A stretch of DNA of 64,000 nt from Crenobacter oryzisoli (lineage in GTDB: Bacteria; Pseudomonadota; Gammaproteobacteria; Burkholderiales; Chromobacteriaceae), in the NCBI RefSeq assembly GCF_030385785.1, contig NZ_JAUEDK010000003.1:124001-188000 (forward strand), written 5' to 3'. Made by a program: the position numbers and the translations under genes. Positions 9,007 to 17,371 of the stretch are shown one piece after another. A model generated the notes under the pieces. It saw only the letters and a program-made list of their open reading frames with translations, was not told the origin of the DNA and searched no databases. Numbering within the stretch: the stretch's first letter is position 1; every line of letters starts with the position of its first letter.

Positions 9007-9122
9007 CGTGGCGGGCGCCCGTCTGCCACGACAGCATTACCAATTATCGATTATCTACCGGATGCCGCCCGGTATCGCGGCCTCTTTTTGGACGGGCTGA
9101 CCGCAACAGCCCCGAATCACTG

Positions 9123-9623
9123 ATGGAACAACGTACCGAACCCAGATTGCCGGCGTCGCTACCCCGTCGCGCCACGGCGATCGTCGAGCTGCCCGACGGC
9201 GTGCTGGTCACCGCCCGCGCCGGCAGCCGTTTCGCCCTGCCCGGCGGCAACGCCAGCCGCGGTGAGCTGCGCCCGCAGGCGTTGCTGCGCGAACTGCGCG
9301 ACAGCACCAGCCTGCGCGCCCACTCCATTCTTTACCTGTTCGACCACATCACCCCACACACCGCGCACAAGGTCTACCTGGTGCTCGCACAAGGCACACC
9401 GCGCCCGCAGGGCGAGCTGTCTCGCATGTCGGTGGTCGGTTCACCGGACAGCCCGCTCGACCTGTTCAACGACAGCCGCGCCATCTTGCGCCGCTACGCC
9501 CGCCTGCGCGGCGAAGAAGGGCCAAAGGGCGAAGCGCTGCGCGCACTCCTGGGCCTCGCCCGCTACATCGCCAAGCTCGACGTACCGGCAGAAGACACAC
9601 AGGATGCCGACGCCCTCGCCTGA
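9123..9623 (+). CDS. Nudix-fold protein with degenerate Nudix box
   Basis: 166 residues with a Nudix fold start (ATAIVELPDGVLVTARAG, then FALPGGNASRGE). The Nudix box GX5EX7REUXEEXGU is only partly kept: Gly42, Glu48, Arg56 and Glu57 are present. The two metal-binding Glu positions are Asp60 and Ser61, and the Gly is Ser63. A classical pyrophosphohydrolase activity is therefore doubtful; a binding or regulatory role, or altered chemistry, is possible. It overlaps the start of the thioredoxin-like gene by 20 nt, suggesting translational coupling. Confidence 0.75.
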   Translation: MEQRTEPRLPASLPRRATAIVELPDGVLVTARAGSRFALPGGNASRGELRPQALLRELRDSTSLRAHSILYLFDHITPHTAHKVYLVLAQGTPRPQGELSRMSVVGSPDSPLDLFNDSRAILRRYARLRGEEGPKGEALRALLGLARYIAKLDVPAEDTQDADALA

Positions 9624-9957
9624 CTGGCTGCCGCTCGACGAGTTCAACTTCCACCCGCACCTGGCGGCTAGCCAGGGCGCGGTACTGGTGATGTTCGGCC
9701 AACCGCATTGCGGCGCCTGCAGGACCTGGTACCGTATGCTGCCGCGCTGGCGGCCCGATCAGCTCAATGCGCTCGCCTACGTCGACGTGGCGGTCAGCAG
9801 CGCGCTCGCCCACGAGTTCGAACTGTTCCACCTGCCGGCGTTTGTCCTATACAAAAACGGCGCGTTTCACGCTTGGGTGAACGCGCCGTTTTCACAGCAA
9901 GGCCTGATCGAAGCCGTTCAGAGCGCGCTGTCGTCCGCCCCCGAGGAAGCGCCCTGA
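9604..9957 (+). CDS. Thioredoxin-like protein
   Basis: 117 residues, no signal peptide, so cytoplasmic. A redox pair Cys36-Gly-Ala-Cys39 follows the VLVMFGQPH strand, where thioredoxin has WCGPC; the conserved cis-proline region reads HLPAFVLYKNG. It overlaps the preceding Nudix-like gene by 20 nt and converges on a minus-strand membrane protein gene with a 40-nt tail overlap. Probably a thiol-disulfide exchange protein for an unknown partner. Confidence 0.82.
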   Translation: MPTPSPDWLPLDEFNFHPHLAASQGAVLVMFGQPHCGACRTWYRMLPRWRPDQLNALAYVDVAVSSALAHEFELFHLPAFVLYKNGAFHAWVNAPFSQQGLIEAVQSALSSAPEEAP

Positions 9958-10505
9958 GAGCTGGTGGTGTCACTAAGCAGGTCGGATGGCACATTGACCC
10001 AGCCCAGGCTGGCCGACAACGTCAGCGTCAGCATCATCAGCCCCAGCGCCACCGGCGCGAACGCCAGCACCCCCAGCGCCACGCGCACCCGCGCGACCTT
10101 GGTCACCCGTGACAGCGCATTGACCAGCACATACAGGCTGGCCAGCGACAACGCCAGCGAGATCGCCTGAGCGACATCGTCGGGCAGCCAGCTGAGCAGC
10201 GGCATCAGCAGCTGCAGGCCGTTACACGCGACGACCAGCCCCAACAGAGGCAGCGGAGTGCGCCAGCCGGCCTGGCGCAACCACCAGCCGATGAAGCGGG
10301 CGAACAGCACTGTCTCAAGCCAGGTAAACAGCACGAAGAACAGCACCCGGCCGCCGCCGCTGCCGAGTTCCGGCACACCGGCACCGGCGATGACGCCGAG
10401 CAGCGTCAGCGCGATGGCCAACTTCCAGAACGGATACTGATAGTGTTCGAGCGGTGCGACTTTAAGCCGGACCAGATTGATGGCGTCGTCGATCAGGGCA
10501 CGCAT
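9918..10505 (-). CDS. Integral membrane protein of unknown function
   Basis: 195 residues with four or five hydrophobic segments (around residues 27-45, 53-75, 83-105, 112-132 and 140-168), a cytoplasmic-looking N-terminus (MRALIDDAINLVRLKVAPLEHYQYPFWKL) and a polar Ser/Asp-rich tail. It resembles Yip1-type membrane domains in layout, but I do not recognise a family firmly. The stop codon of purU lies upstream with a 3-bp gap, so the two are likely co-transcribed. Confidence 0.75.
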   Translation of the reverse strand: MRALIDDAINLVRLKVAPLEHYQYPFWKLAIALTLLGVIAGAGVPELGSGGGRVLFFVLFTWLETVLFARFIGWWLRQAGWRTPLPLLGLVVACNGLQLLMPLLSWLPDDVAQAISLALSLASLYVLVNALSRVTKVARVRVALGVLAFAPVALGLMMLTLTLSASLGWVNVPSDLLSDTTSSQGASSGADDSAL

Positions 10506-10508
10506 GGA

Positions 10509-11372
10509 TCAGTCGAAGATAACAGTTTTGTTACTATAAGACAGGATGCGCTGGTCGAGGTGCCAACGCACCGCGCGCGACAGCACTACTTTTTCCAGAT
10601 CACGGCCCTTCTGCACCAAGTCGTCGACCTCATCGCGATGCGAAATGCGGGTGACTTCTTGCTCGATGATCGGACCTTCGTCGAGATCCTCAGTCACGTA
10701 ATGGCTGGTCGCACCGATCAGCTTCACGCCGCGCGCAAATGCACGGTGATAGGGCTTGGCGCCATCAAACGCCGGCAGGAAGCTATGGTGGATGTTGATC
10801 ACCTTGTTCGGGTAACGGGTGACGAACTCGTGCGACAGCACCTGCATGTAGCGCGCCAGCACCACCAGGTCGACACCGGCCTCCTCCAGCAGGCGGAACT
10901 GCTCGGCCTCGGCCTCGGCCTTGTTTTCCTTGGTGACCGGAATCACGTGGTACGGAATGTCGTTGAATTCGACCAGACGGCGGCAGTCTTCGTGGTTGGA
11001 GATCACCAGCGGGATGTCGCAGTCCAGCTCGCCGATGCGCCAGCGGTGCAAGAGGTCGACCAGACAGTGCTCGTACTTGGACACGAAGATCGCCATGCGT
11101 GGCTTGCGGCTCGACAGCGACACTTTCCAGCTCATGTCGTGTTCACGCGCGATCGGCTCGAAAGCGGCGGCAAAATCGTCCATCGGCAGCGTAAAGCCAC
11201 GCAAGTCCCACTGCACCCGCATCAGGAACAGCCCCTCGACATTGTCCTGGTGCTGGTCGGCATGCATGATATTGGCATTGTAGGTCATCAGGAAGTTGGC
11301 GATCGCGGCGACCAGCCCCTTCTTGTCCGGGGCGCTGATCAGCAGCGTCGCCGAATGCGTGGCGTTACTCAT
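10509..11372 (-). CDS. purU: Formyltetrahydrofolate deformylase
   Basis: 287 residues. Hydrolyses 10-formyl-THF to formate and THF, balancing one-carbon pools. An N-terminal ACT domain (about 5-85, ATLLISAPDKKGLVAAIANFL) precedes a formyltransferase-like catalytic domain with KVINIHHSFLPAFDGAKPYHRA (catalytic His) and TEDLDEGPIIEQEV (catalytic Asp). The next gene upstream on the same strand is folD, so two folate one-carbon enzymes are neighbours, though about 150 bp separate them. Confidence 0.95.
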   Translation of the reverse strand: MSNATHSATLLISAPDKKGLVAAIANFLMTYNANIMHADQHQDNVEGLFLMRVQWDLRGFTLPMDDFAAAFEPIAREHDMSWKVSLSSRKPRMAIFVSKYEHCLVDLLHRWRIGELDCDIPLVISNHEDCRRLVEFNDIPYHVIPVTKENKAEAEAEQFRLLEEAGVDLVVLARYMQVLSHEFVTRYPNKVINIHHSFLPAFDGAKPYHRAFARGVKLIGATSHYVTEDLDEGPIIEQEVTRISHRDEVDDLVQKGRDLEKVVLSRAVRWHLDQRILSYSNKTVIFD

Positions 11373-11522
11373 TGTCTGTCGTTCTCTTTGTCGATGTTGG
11401 GGCCGGTGTTCGGCACACCGGCCTAGAATAGCAAAACGCCACCGCTACCGGGGGTAGCAATGGCGCACCCGTATAGGATCCGCTGCCGTACCGATTTCTC
11501 GGTCAGCACGGCAGCCCCGCGC

Positions 11523-12374
11523 TCAATCGCGCAGGTTGGCCGAATCCAGCGTGTTTTCCAGCAGCGTAGCTACCGTCATCGGGCCTACCCCGCCCGGCAC
11601 CGGCGTGATATAGCCGGCACGCTCGGCCGCCGCCGAGAACTCCACGTCGCCGCACAGCGAGCCGTCATCGAGGCGGTTGATGCCCACGTCGATCACTACC
11701 GCACCCGGCTTCACCCAGGCGCCCGGGATGAAGTTCGGCTTGCCCACGCCTACCACCAGGATGTCGGCCGAGCCAACCTCTTCCTGCAGGTTCTGGGTAG
11801 CACTGTGGCAGATGGTCACCGTGGCGCGTGCCATCAGGAGCTCCAGCGCCTGTGGACGACCCACGATGTTCGACGCGCCGACCACCACCGCCTTCTTGCC
11901 CTTAGGATCGATGCCATAGGCCTCCAGCAGCGTCATCACGCCGCGCGGGGTGCACGGGCGCAGCAGCGGCTGTTTGATCGCCAGACGGCCGACGTTGTAC
12001 GGATGGAAGCCATCCACGTCCTTCTTTGGGTCGATGCGCTCGATCACGCCTTGCGCGTCGATGTGCGAGGGCAGCGGCAGTTGCACCAGGATGCCGTCGA
12101 CCGTCGGATCGGCGTTCAGCTCGTCGATGCGGGCCAGCAGATCGGCTTCGCTGGTGGAGGACGGCAGCTCGTAGGACAGCGAGCGGATCTCGGCCTTCTC
12201 GCAGGCCAGTTTCTTGTTACGGACGTAGACGGCGCTCGCCGGATTATCCCCCACCAGAATCACCGCCAGCGTCGGAACCCGACGCCCGCTGTTCAGCCGG
12301 TGATGCACGCCTTCGCGCACGCGTTCGATACGAGCAGCTGCTACTGCCTTGCCATCAATGCGTTGTGCCGCCAT
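11523..12374 (-). CDS. folD: Methylenetetrahydrofolate dehydrogenase / cyclohydrolase
   Basis: 283 residues, the full family length. Interconverts 5,10-methylene-THF and 10-formyl-THF with NADP. Key sequences are [14 protein letters not shown] (catalytic Tyr/Lys), [21 protein letters not shown] and the nucleotide-binding [18 protein letters not shown], plus [18 protein letters not shown] at the C-terminus. Upstream lies a tRNA cluster transcribed the other way. FolD feeds 10-formyl-THF to purine synthesis and is opposed by the neighbouring PurU. Confidence 0.97.
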   Translation of the reverse strand: MAAQRIDGKAVAAARIERVREGVHHRLNSGRRVPTLAVILVGDNPASAVYVRNKKLACEKAEIRSLSYELPSSTSEADLLARIDELNADPTVDGILVQLPLPSHIDAQGVIERIDPKKDVDGFHPYNVGRLAIKQPLLRPCTPRGVMTLLEAYGIDPKGKKAVVVGASNIVGRPQALELLMARATVTICHSATQNLQEEVGSADILVVGVGKPNFIPGAWVKPGAVVIDVGINRLDDGSLCGDVEFSAAAERAGYITPVPGGVGPMTVATLLENTLDSANLRD

Positions 12375-12506
12375 TGCTGATATTTCCCTAAGATGCAGGC
12401 TTCCGGAAAGGAAGCCGTAAAAAAACTAATTTTCGCATTTTTTGCCCTTCATCCTCAATGGGTGTTGACAGCCGGTTCGTGGCCCCTTATAGTTGCGGCC
12501 TCTTGT

Positions 12507-12583
12507 CGGGGTGTAGCGCAGTCTGGTAGCGCATCTGCTTTGGGAGCAGAGGGTCGTGAGTTCGAATCCCACCGCCCCGACCA
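12507..12583 (+). tRNA. tRNA-Pro (TGG)
   Basis: 77 nt with encoded CCA. The anticodon stem TCTGC/GCAGA holds the loop TTTGGGA (anticodon TGG); the T loop is TTCGAAT. First gene of a four-tRNA cluster. Confidence 0.97.
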
Positions 12584-12611
12584 CAGAATTTGAAGTTGTC
12601 TCGATGGGCAC

Positions 12612-12688
12612 GTGCCCGTAGCTCAACCGGATAGAGCACCGGCCTTCTAAGCCGGGGGTTACAGGTTCGAGTCCTGTCGGGTGCGCCA
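12612..12688 (+). tRNA. tRNA-Arg (TCT)
   Basis: 77 nt with encoded CCA; anticodon loop CTTCTAA between CCGGC/GCCGG gives TCT. The acceptor stem GTGCCCG/CGGGTGC uses two G-U pairs at positions 2 and 3. Confidence 0.96.
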
Positions 12689-12697
12689 GTTTCGGTG

Positions 12698-12772
12698 GTG
12701 GATGTAGCTCAGTGGTAGAGTCCTGGATTGTGATTCCAGTTGTCGTGGGTTCGAACCCCATCATCCACCCCA
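12698..12772 (+). tRNA. tRNA-His (GTG), copy 1
   Basis: 75 nt with encoded CCA, plus the G at 12697 that supplies the extra G-1 paired with C73, a hallmark of tRNA-His. Anticodon loop TTGTGAT in stem CTGGA/TCCAG. Confidence 0.96.
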
Positions 12773-12817
12773 CCAGTATTACTCGTCGCGTAACCGCGTC
12801 GATACACCGTTTCAGCG

Positions 12818-12893
12818 GTGGATGTAGCTCAGTTGGTAGAGTCCCGGATTGTGATTCCGGTTGTCGTGGGTTCGAGTCCCATCATCCACCCCA
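12818..12893 (+). tRNA. tRNA-His (GTG), copy 2
   Basis: 76 nt with encoded CCA and a genomic G-1 at 12817. It differs from copy 1 by one extra D-loop base and compensating anticodon-stem changes (CCGGA/TCCGG instead of CTGGA/TCCAG), so it is a diverged duplicate with base-pairing preserved. Confidence 0.96.
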
Positions 12894-12898
12894 GTTAA

Positions 12899-12931
12899 AG
12901 AAAAAGCCCTTGCTCAGCAAGGGCTTTTTCC
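12899..12931 (+). terminator. Terminator of the tRNA cluster
   Basis: AAAAAGCCCTTGC pairs with GCAAGGGCTTTTT around TCA directly after the second tRNA-His. Confidence 0.93.
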
Positions 12932-13448
12932 ATTTCTGCGCGAATATCATCCTCTCCCCCTGCGGCCCTCTGGCCGGAAATAACGATGCTGGCTGCCCAC
13001 GATAGCGCTCGACGCGAGCCGCAGCCGATCAACCATGGTGATGGCTCTGGCAGCTCGCCCATATCGACGCCGAAGCAGCCCACACGAACAGCACCTTGCA
13101 TGATGCCGGTTTCTCCACCCAAACGGACCCACCAGCCAGGACAGGATGGCACAACTCCCGCCACACCCTACCTAAACCTTATCGCAAGCTGGAGCGACAT
13201 AGACGCATTCTGGTAAAGTCTTGTCGCAAAGATGTAAACAAGGCAAACATAAGGCGGGCAGCCTCAAGCAGCGAAACTCATGGCTTTACAACGCCATCAG
13301 ACAATCCGATATCCAGGCGATCGTATACAGTCCAGCAACCCAACCGGCGACAATGTTCGATGCGCAAACAATTCGTGCAAAACCGCCCTTAAGCGCAATT
13401 CAGCTACACCGAAGTGACTATTTAATCTAAAGAAATCCAAGATTGACA
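12932..13448. other. Intergenic region, no gene; orphan ArgR-like motif at 13201-13242
   Basis: Frames on both strands here lack ribosome-binding sites and protein-like composition. Base composition becomes AT-richer after 13200. TGTCGC-N8-AA-N5 at 13222-13242 fits the Pseudomonas ArgR half-site, and AGACGC-N8-AA at 13201-13216 could be the upstream half. No arginine gene is adjacent, so this may be coincidence. Confidence 0.4.
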
Positions 13449-13498
13449 CTTGTCTGACAAGCAACAGTTCGTATAGGATCGAATACATTAGCATGTAT
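13449..13498 (+). promoter_or_regulatory. Promoter and palindromic operators of gntR
   Basis: A perfect 13-bp palindrome CTTGTC-T-GACAAG (13449-13461) overlaps a possible -35 (TTGTCT, 13450-13455), 16 nt before TATAGG (13472-13477). A second palindrome ATACAT-TAGC-ATGTAT (13483-13498) lies just downstream. Palindromes with ATAC/GTAT arms are typical FCD-type GntR operators, so autoregulation is likely. The assignment is inference from position and symmetry. Confidence 0.5.
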
Positions 13499-13521
13499 CC
13501 GATAGCCAGAGACTGCCCACC

Positions 13522-14193
13522 ATGACAACTACATTGCAGCCTATCAAGCGGCAAACACTCACCAGTGCGGTGACCGAGTCGCTGCGTCAACGCATCCTGT
13601 CCGGCGAGTTCGCCGACGGTCAGCAACTGCGTCAGGAAGCCCTGTCCAATGAATACGGCGTCAGCCGCGTGCCGGTGCGCGAGGCGCTGCGCCAGCTCGA
13701 AGCCGAAGGACTGATCCAGATCATCGATCACAAGGGTGCGGTGGTGTCGAAGCTGTCGCTTAGCGACGTGCTGGAACTGCTAGAAATCCGTGCCATGCTG
13801 GAGAGCTCCCTGCTGGAAGCGGCGATCCCACAGCAGACCAAGGCCGACCTCGACGCCGCAGCGGCGACCTTGGCCGAGTTCGAAACCGCGCTGAAGACCG
13901 ACGACATCCGCCACTGGGGCGAGCTGAACTCGCGCTTCCACCTGGCGCTGTACCGTGCTGCCGCCCGTCCCAACACGCTGGCGCTGATTGAGCAGCTGCA
14001 TAACAAGACCGACCGCTACACGCGGATGCAGATCCTGTTCACCCACACCAAGGAACGGGCGCACGCCGAACATACCCAGATGCTGGAAATGTGCCGCCAG
14101 GGCAAGGTGAAGGAAGCGGCCGAGTTCATCCGCTTCCATATCCTGTCGGCCGGCAAGGCACTGGAAGTATACCTGCTGGGGCAGCAGCGATGA
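13522..14193 (+). CDS. GntR-family (FCD) transcriptional regulator
   Basis: 223 residues. An N-terminal winged helix (residues 10-75, TLTSAVTESLRQRILSGEF ... EYGVSRVPVREALRQLEAEGL) is followed by an all-helical FCD ligand domain (about 85-215) with the usual Asp/His metal-site pattern, including the RFHLAL and H(A/T)...M segments. Members commonly sense organic or amino acids. No obvious target operon is adjacent; the palindromes upstream suggest it regulates itself. A terminator follows at 14219. Confidence 0.9.
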   Translation: MTTTLQPIKRQTLTSAVTESLRQRILSGEFADGQQLRQEALSNEYGVSRVPVREALRQLEAEGLIQIIDHKGAVVSKLSLSDVLELLEIRAMLESSLLEAAIPQQTKADLDAAAATLAEFETALKTDDIRHWGELNSRFHLALYRAAARPNTLALIEQLHNKTDRYTRMQILFTHTKERAHAEHTQMLEMCRQGKVKEAAEFIRFHILSAGKALEVYLLGQQR

Positions 14194-14218
14194 TGCGCTC
14201 AGCTCGCTCCTGTTGATC

Positions 14219-14249
14219 GGCCGTCCGGCAGTAGGCCGGGCGGCCTTTT
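14219..14249 (+). terminator. Terminator of gntR
   Basis: GGCCGTCCGGC (14219-14229) pairs with GCCGGGCGGCC (14235-14245), one wobble/mismatch, followed by TTTT. Confidence 0.85.
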
Positions 14250-14347
14250 CACTGACAGAAGCTGTTCCCCCGCGCTTTCTGCAGCGTCGGCTGGTCCCCT
14301 GAGGACTCGCCCTGCCAACGACTCATGCAGAGGCCGAACAGGATGTA

Positions 14348-14483
14348 GAGTCGCTAACAAACTCCAGCGTAGCGGCCTTGGCTAGGCGTGCTGCCGCAGA
14401 CAGTACAAGTAGTACGGCGGCAAGACAGCACAACAACGCCAGGGGGTTTTAGCTTCGCAGAAACTTCGTTTTGTTAGTGACTC
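14348..14483. mobile_element. MITE-like element C
   Basis: 136 bp bounded by a 14-bp inverted repeat, GAGTCGCTAACAAA at 14348-14361 and TTTGTTAGTGACTC at 14470-14483 (13 of 14 matching; A/T outside extend it by one). There is no coding capacity. It ends exactly at the stop codon of the LysR gene, so it probably inserted at that gene's 3' end. It shares the internal string TTTTAGCTTCG with the IS4-type MITE at 38148. Confidence 0.6.
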
Positions 14484-15380
14484 TTACTCCGCTGCCACTA
14501 CCGAGCGCAGGCAGTTCGCCAGCGCCTTCACCGCCGGCCCCGTATGCTCCGGATCGGCATACACTAGCGACAAATCCCCCTTGCGCGACTGGCCGCATTT
14601 GAGCGGCAACTGCACCAATCGCCCTTTAGCCAAGCCTTCCGCAGCCCTGTCGATCGGCAGCCAGGCGAAGCCCAACCCCGCCTCCACCACCTCGATCATG
14701 GTCTGCGGGTTGCCGAACGTCCAGCGCCGCTCGGCGCCAAGCCAGCCGTCGTTGCGCGGATGGCGCTCTCCGGAGTCGCGCAGCACGACCTGGTTGTGCA
14801 TCACCAGATCCGACAGGCTCAGCTCCCGCTCCAACTGGAACAGCGGATGACCCGGCGCGGCCACCGCCACCAGTTCCACGTCCATCAGCCAGTCGCCGAT
14901 GAAGCCTTGCGGCACCCGCCGCACCACCGCCAGTTCGACCTTGCCGGCATACAGCGCCTCGTCGGCGCCGGACATCACCACCTCGTGCACCTGCACCCGG
15001 GTCTGCGTGCAGGTGCCGGCGAATTCGCTCAATGTTTTCAGCAGCAGTCGGGTCGGAAACAGCGCGTCGACCGCCAGTGTCACCTCCGGCTCCCAGCCCT
15101 GGTCGAGCGCCCGCGCCCGCCCTTCCAGCCGTAGTGCGGCGTCGATTAGTGGCCGCGCGTCGCGCAACAGTGCATCGCCCACCGCCGTCAGCTTCATGCG
15201 CCGCCCTTCGGGCTCGAGCAGCGTCACGCCGAGCGACTCCTGCAGCCGCGCCACCGCATAGCTGACCGACGACTGGCTGCGATGCAGCACTTCGGCCGCC
15301 TGGGCATAGCCGCCGTACTCGACGATGGCCATCAACACCCGCCACTGCTCCAGCGAGGTACGGGGAAACAATTCATTCAT
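14484..15380 (-). CDS. LysR-family transcriptional regulator
   Basis: 298 residues: HTH at residues 8-65 (QWRVLMAIVEYGGYAQAAEVLHRSQSSVSYAVARLQE) and a type 2 periplasmic-binding-like effector domain from about 93. It is divergent from the small secreted protein gene at 15536 with 155 bp between, the usual arrangement for a LysR target. The stop codon directly abuts MITE-like element C. Ligand unknown. Confidence 0.93.
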   Translation of the reverse strand: MNELFPRTSLEQWRVLMAIVEYGGYAQAAEVLHRSQSSVSYAVARLQESLGVTLLEPEGRRMKLTAVGDALLRDARPLIDAALRLEGRARALDQGWEPEVTLAVDALFPTRLLLKTLSEFAGTCTQTRVQVHEVVMSGADEALYAGKVELAVVRRVPQGFIGDWLMDVELVAVAAPGHPLFQLERELSLSDLVMHNQVVLRDSGERHPRNDGWLGAERRWTFGNPQTMIEVVEAGLGFAWLPIDRAAEGLAKGRLVQLPLKCGQSRKGDLSLVYADPEHTGPAVKALANCLRSVVAAE

Positions 15381-15535
15381 ATCTAAAAACCCGATAACTT
15401 TGACCAGAAATTTGCGCTTTTTTCATCACATTTCCAGGGTGTACAGTCCACTCCATCGTAGTGCGATACATAAAGACCGACCCCAATCGGCCAACCTACG
15501 CGCTGCGGCAAACCGCAAACTGACTGAAGGAAATC

Positions 15536-15751
15536 ATGATGAAAACCGCTACCCTGATTGCTGCTTCCCTGTTGACCCTCGCCACCGGCTTCGCCTACGC
15601 CGACCACGGCGAAGAGCGCATCCAGGCGCTGAATGGCCGCCAACTGCAAACGCAAGTTCAACTGCAAAAAACCGATGCCGAGCGCCAGGCTGCCAACAAT
15701 TACGCCGCCAAGGCGATCGCTGCCAACCCCGACAACTACCGCAACCACTAA
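15536..15751 (+). CDS. Small secreted protein
   Basis: 71 residues with a clear Sec signal peptide (MMKTATLIAASLLTLATGFAYA) giving a mature peptide of about 49 residues rich in Gln, Ala and Asn (RQLQTQVQLQKTDAERQAANNYAAKA), probably helical. AAGGAA precedes the ATG at a good distance; the second Met could also serve. Divergent from a LysR regulator that may control it, and followed by a strong terminator. Family not recognised. Confidence 0.78.
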   Translation: MMKTATLIAASLLTLATGFAYADHGEERIQALNGRQLQTQVQLQKTDAERQAANNYAAKAIAANPDNYRNH

Positions 15752-15780
15752 GCTGCTCGACGTACCATCGACTCGACCGC

Positions 15781-15812
15781 AACGGGCTGCCCCATGGGCA
15801 GCCCGTTTTGTT
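15781..15812 (+). terminator. Terminator of the small secreted protein gene
   Basis: AACGGGCTGCC pairs with GGGCAGCCCGTT over CCAT, then TTTG. Confidence 0.88.
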
Positions 15813-15965
15813 TGTTCACCCCCGCAAACGGCCCCCTAAATATATTCAATTATCAGATTGTTTACTGGCATTTTTTGCGCTTTTTTATCGATAAATCTGT
15901 ACCAATAATAGTTCTACAGCCGGACGCCCTGTTGGCCACCGGATGGATCGACACGGAGCCCTACT

Positions 15966-16322
15966 ATGGACAGACTGATCACCATCGTTTCCCGCATTCT
16001 GATGGCCCAGATATTCGTCATCTCAGGCTTTGGCAAGCTCGGCGCGGGTTATGCTGCAACCCAGGGTTACATGGCGCACATGGGCGTGCCGGGCTTTCTG
16101 CTGCCTCTCGTCATCCTGCTGGAACTCGGCGGTGGCCTCGCACTGGCGATCGGCTTCCAGACCCGATGGATCGCATTGCTGCTGGCGGGCTTTTCGATCC
16201 TGACGGCCTTGATCTTTCACACGAACCTCGCCGACCACGCCCAGATGATCAATCTGATGAAGAACTTCGCGATGGCGGGCGGCCTGCTGCTGTTGGTACG
16301 CCAGGCCGAAACGCAACGCTGA
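15966..16322 (+). CDS. DoxX-family membrane protein
   Basis: 118 residues, four membrane helices; RILMAQIFVISGFGKLG and the LPLVILLELGGGLALAIGFQTRW segment are typical of DoxX/YphA proteins. These small membrane proteins are linked to quinone or thiosulfate metabolism and to redox stress, with roles often unproven. It begins a cluster with two pirin genes, 39 bp downstream, a pairing seen in many proteobacteria. Confidence 0.88.
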   Translation: MDRLITIVSRILMAQIFVISGFGKLGAGYAATQGYMAHMGVPGFLLPLVILLELGGGLALAIGFQTRWIALLLAGFSILTALIFHTNLADHAQMINLMKNFAMAGGLLLLVRQAETQR

Positions 16323-16361
16323 ACCCAGACACGACGGCCCCCGGGCCAGAAAGGACCCACT

Positions 16362-17219
16362 ATGAACCCCACTGACTTCAAGAGCCGCGAAGTGGAGCGC
16401 CTGGTAACCGGCACGCCGGTATCGGACGGCGCCGGAGTCAGGCTGTCGCGGGTGCTGACCGCCGACCTGCAACATCGCCTCGACCCGTTCCTGATGCTCG
16501 ACGAATTCCGCTCGGATGACCCAAACGACTATTTGGCTGGCTTTCCGGATCACCCTCACCGCGGCTTCGAGACCGTCACCTATATGCTCGACGGCCGCAT
16601 GCGCCACCGGGACAACGCCGGCAACGAAGGGCTGCTAACCGCCGGCGGCGTACAATGGATGACCGCCGGTCGCGGCATCATCCATTCCGAGCTGCCGGAG
16701 CAGGAAGACGGACTGATGCATGGCTTCCAGCTGTGGGTCAACCTGCCGTCGCATAACAAAATGGCCGAACCGGGCTATCGTGATATTCCGGACGCCGAGA
16801 TTCCGCGCTACACCAGCGCCGCCGGCAACGAGATCAAGCTGATCGCCGGCCAGAGCGACGGGCACGTCGGTGCGGTAGAGCGCCCCGATACCGAACCGCT
16901 GTATCTGGATCTGACGCTGCCGGCCGACGGTCACGAGACGCTGACCATTCCGGCCGGCCATAACGCCTTCGTCTACGTCTACCAGGGCGAGGCGCTGGTG
17001 GGCGGTCGTGGCCAGCGGGTACGCCAGCAACAGATGGCGGTGCTGGCCAACCAGCCCGATGCCGACGGTGTGACGTTACAGAGCACCGACGGCGCGCGGC
17101 TGCTGCTGGTTGCCGGCCGGCCGCTGAGAGAACCGATCGCGCAGTGGGGGCCGTTCGTGATGAACAGCCGTAACGAGGTCGAACAAGCGATCGATGACTT
17201 CCGCAACGGCCGTTTCTGA
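16362..17219 (+). CDS. Pirin family protein 1
   Basis: 285 residues, bicupin. The N-terminal cupin carries DHPHRGFETVTYMLDG and GIIHSELPE, the His/His/Glu set that binds Fe in pirins such as YhhW, a quercetin 2,3-dioxygenase. The C-terminal cupin (about 170-280) has no obvious metal ligands, as usual. AAAGGA precedes the ATG. It follows doxX closely and is paralogous to the next gene. Confidence 0.92.
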   Translation: MNPTDFKSREVERLVTGTPVSDGAGVRLSRVLTADLQHRLDPFLMLDEFRSDDPNDYLAGFPDHPHRGFETVTYMLDGRMRHRDNAGNEGLLTAGGVQWMTAGRGIIHSELPEQEDGLMHGFQLWVNLPSHNKMAEPGYRDIPDAEIPRYTSAAGNEIKLIAGQSDGHVGAVERPDTEPLYLDLTLPADGHETLTIPAGHNAFVYVYQGEALVGGRGQRVRQQQMAVLANQPDADGVTLQSTDGARLLLVAGRPLREPIAQWGPFVMNSRNEVEQAIDDFRNGRF

Positions 17220-17371
17220 CAGCCGGCCCGCAAGACCGCTGCCGGGAAGAATCGGGGGCCGCCCCCTTGATACAGGCCGGCTGCAGCATGGCGACACCAG
17301 CCCGCTACACTGTGAGTGAACCAATTCGACATTGCTCAACGGCCTTGCCGCCGATAGAAAGGGAATGAACC

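Noticed and set aside
12895-13164. Minus-strand 89-codon frame beside the tRNA cluster
   Set aside because: Overlaps the tRNA terminator, has no ribosome-binding site and a Trp/Gly/Cys-rich composition unlike protein.
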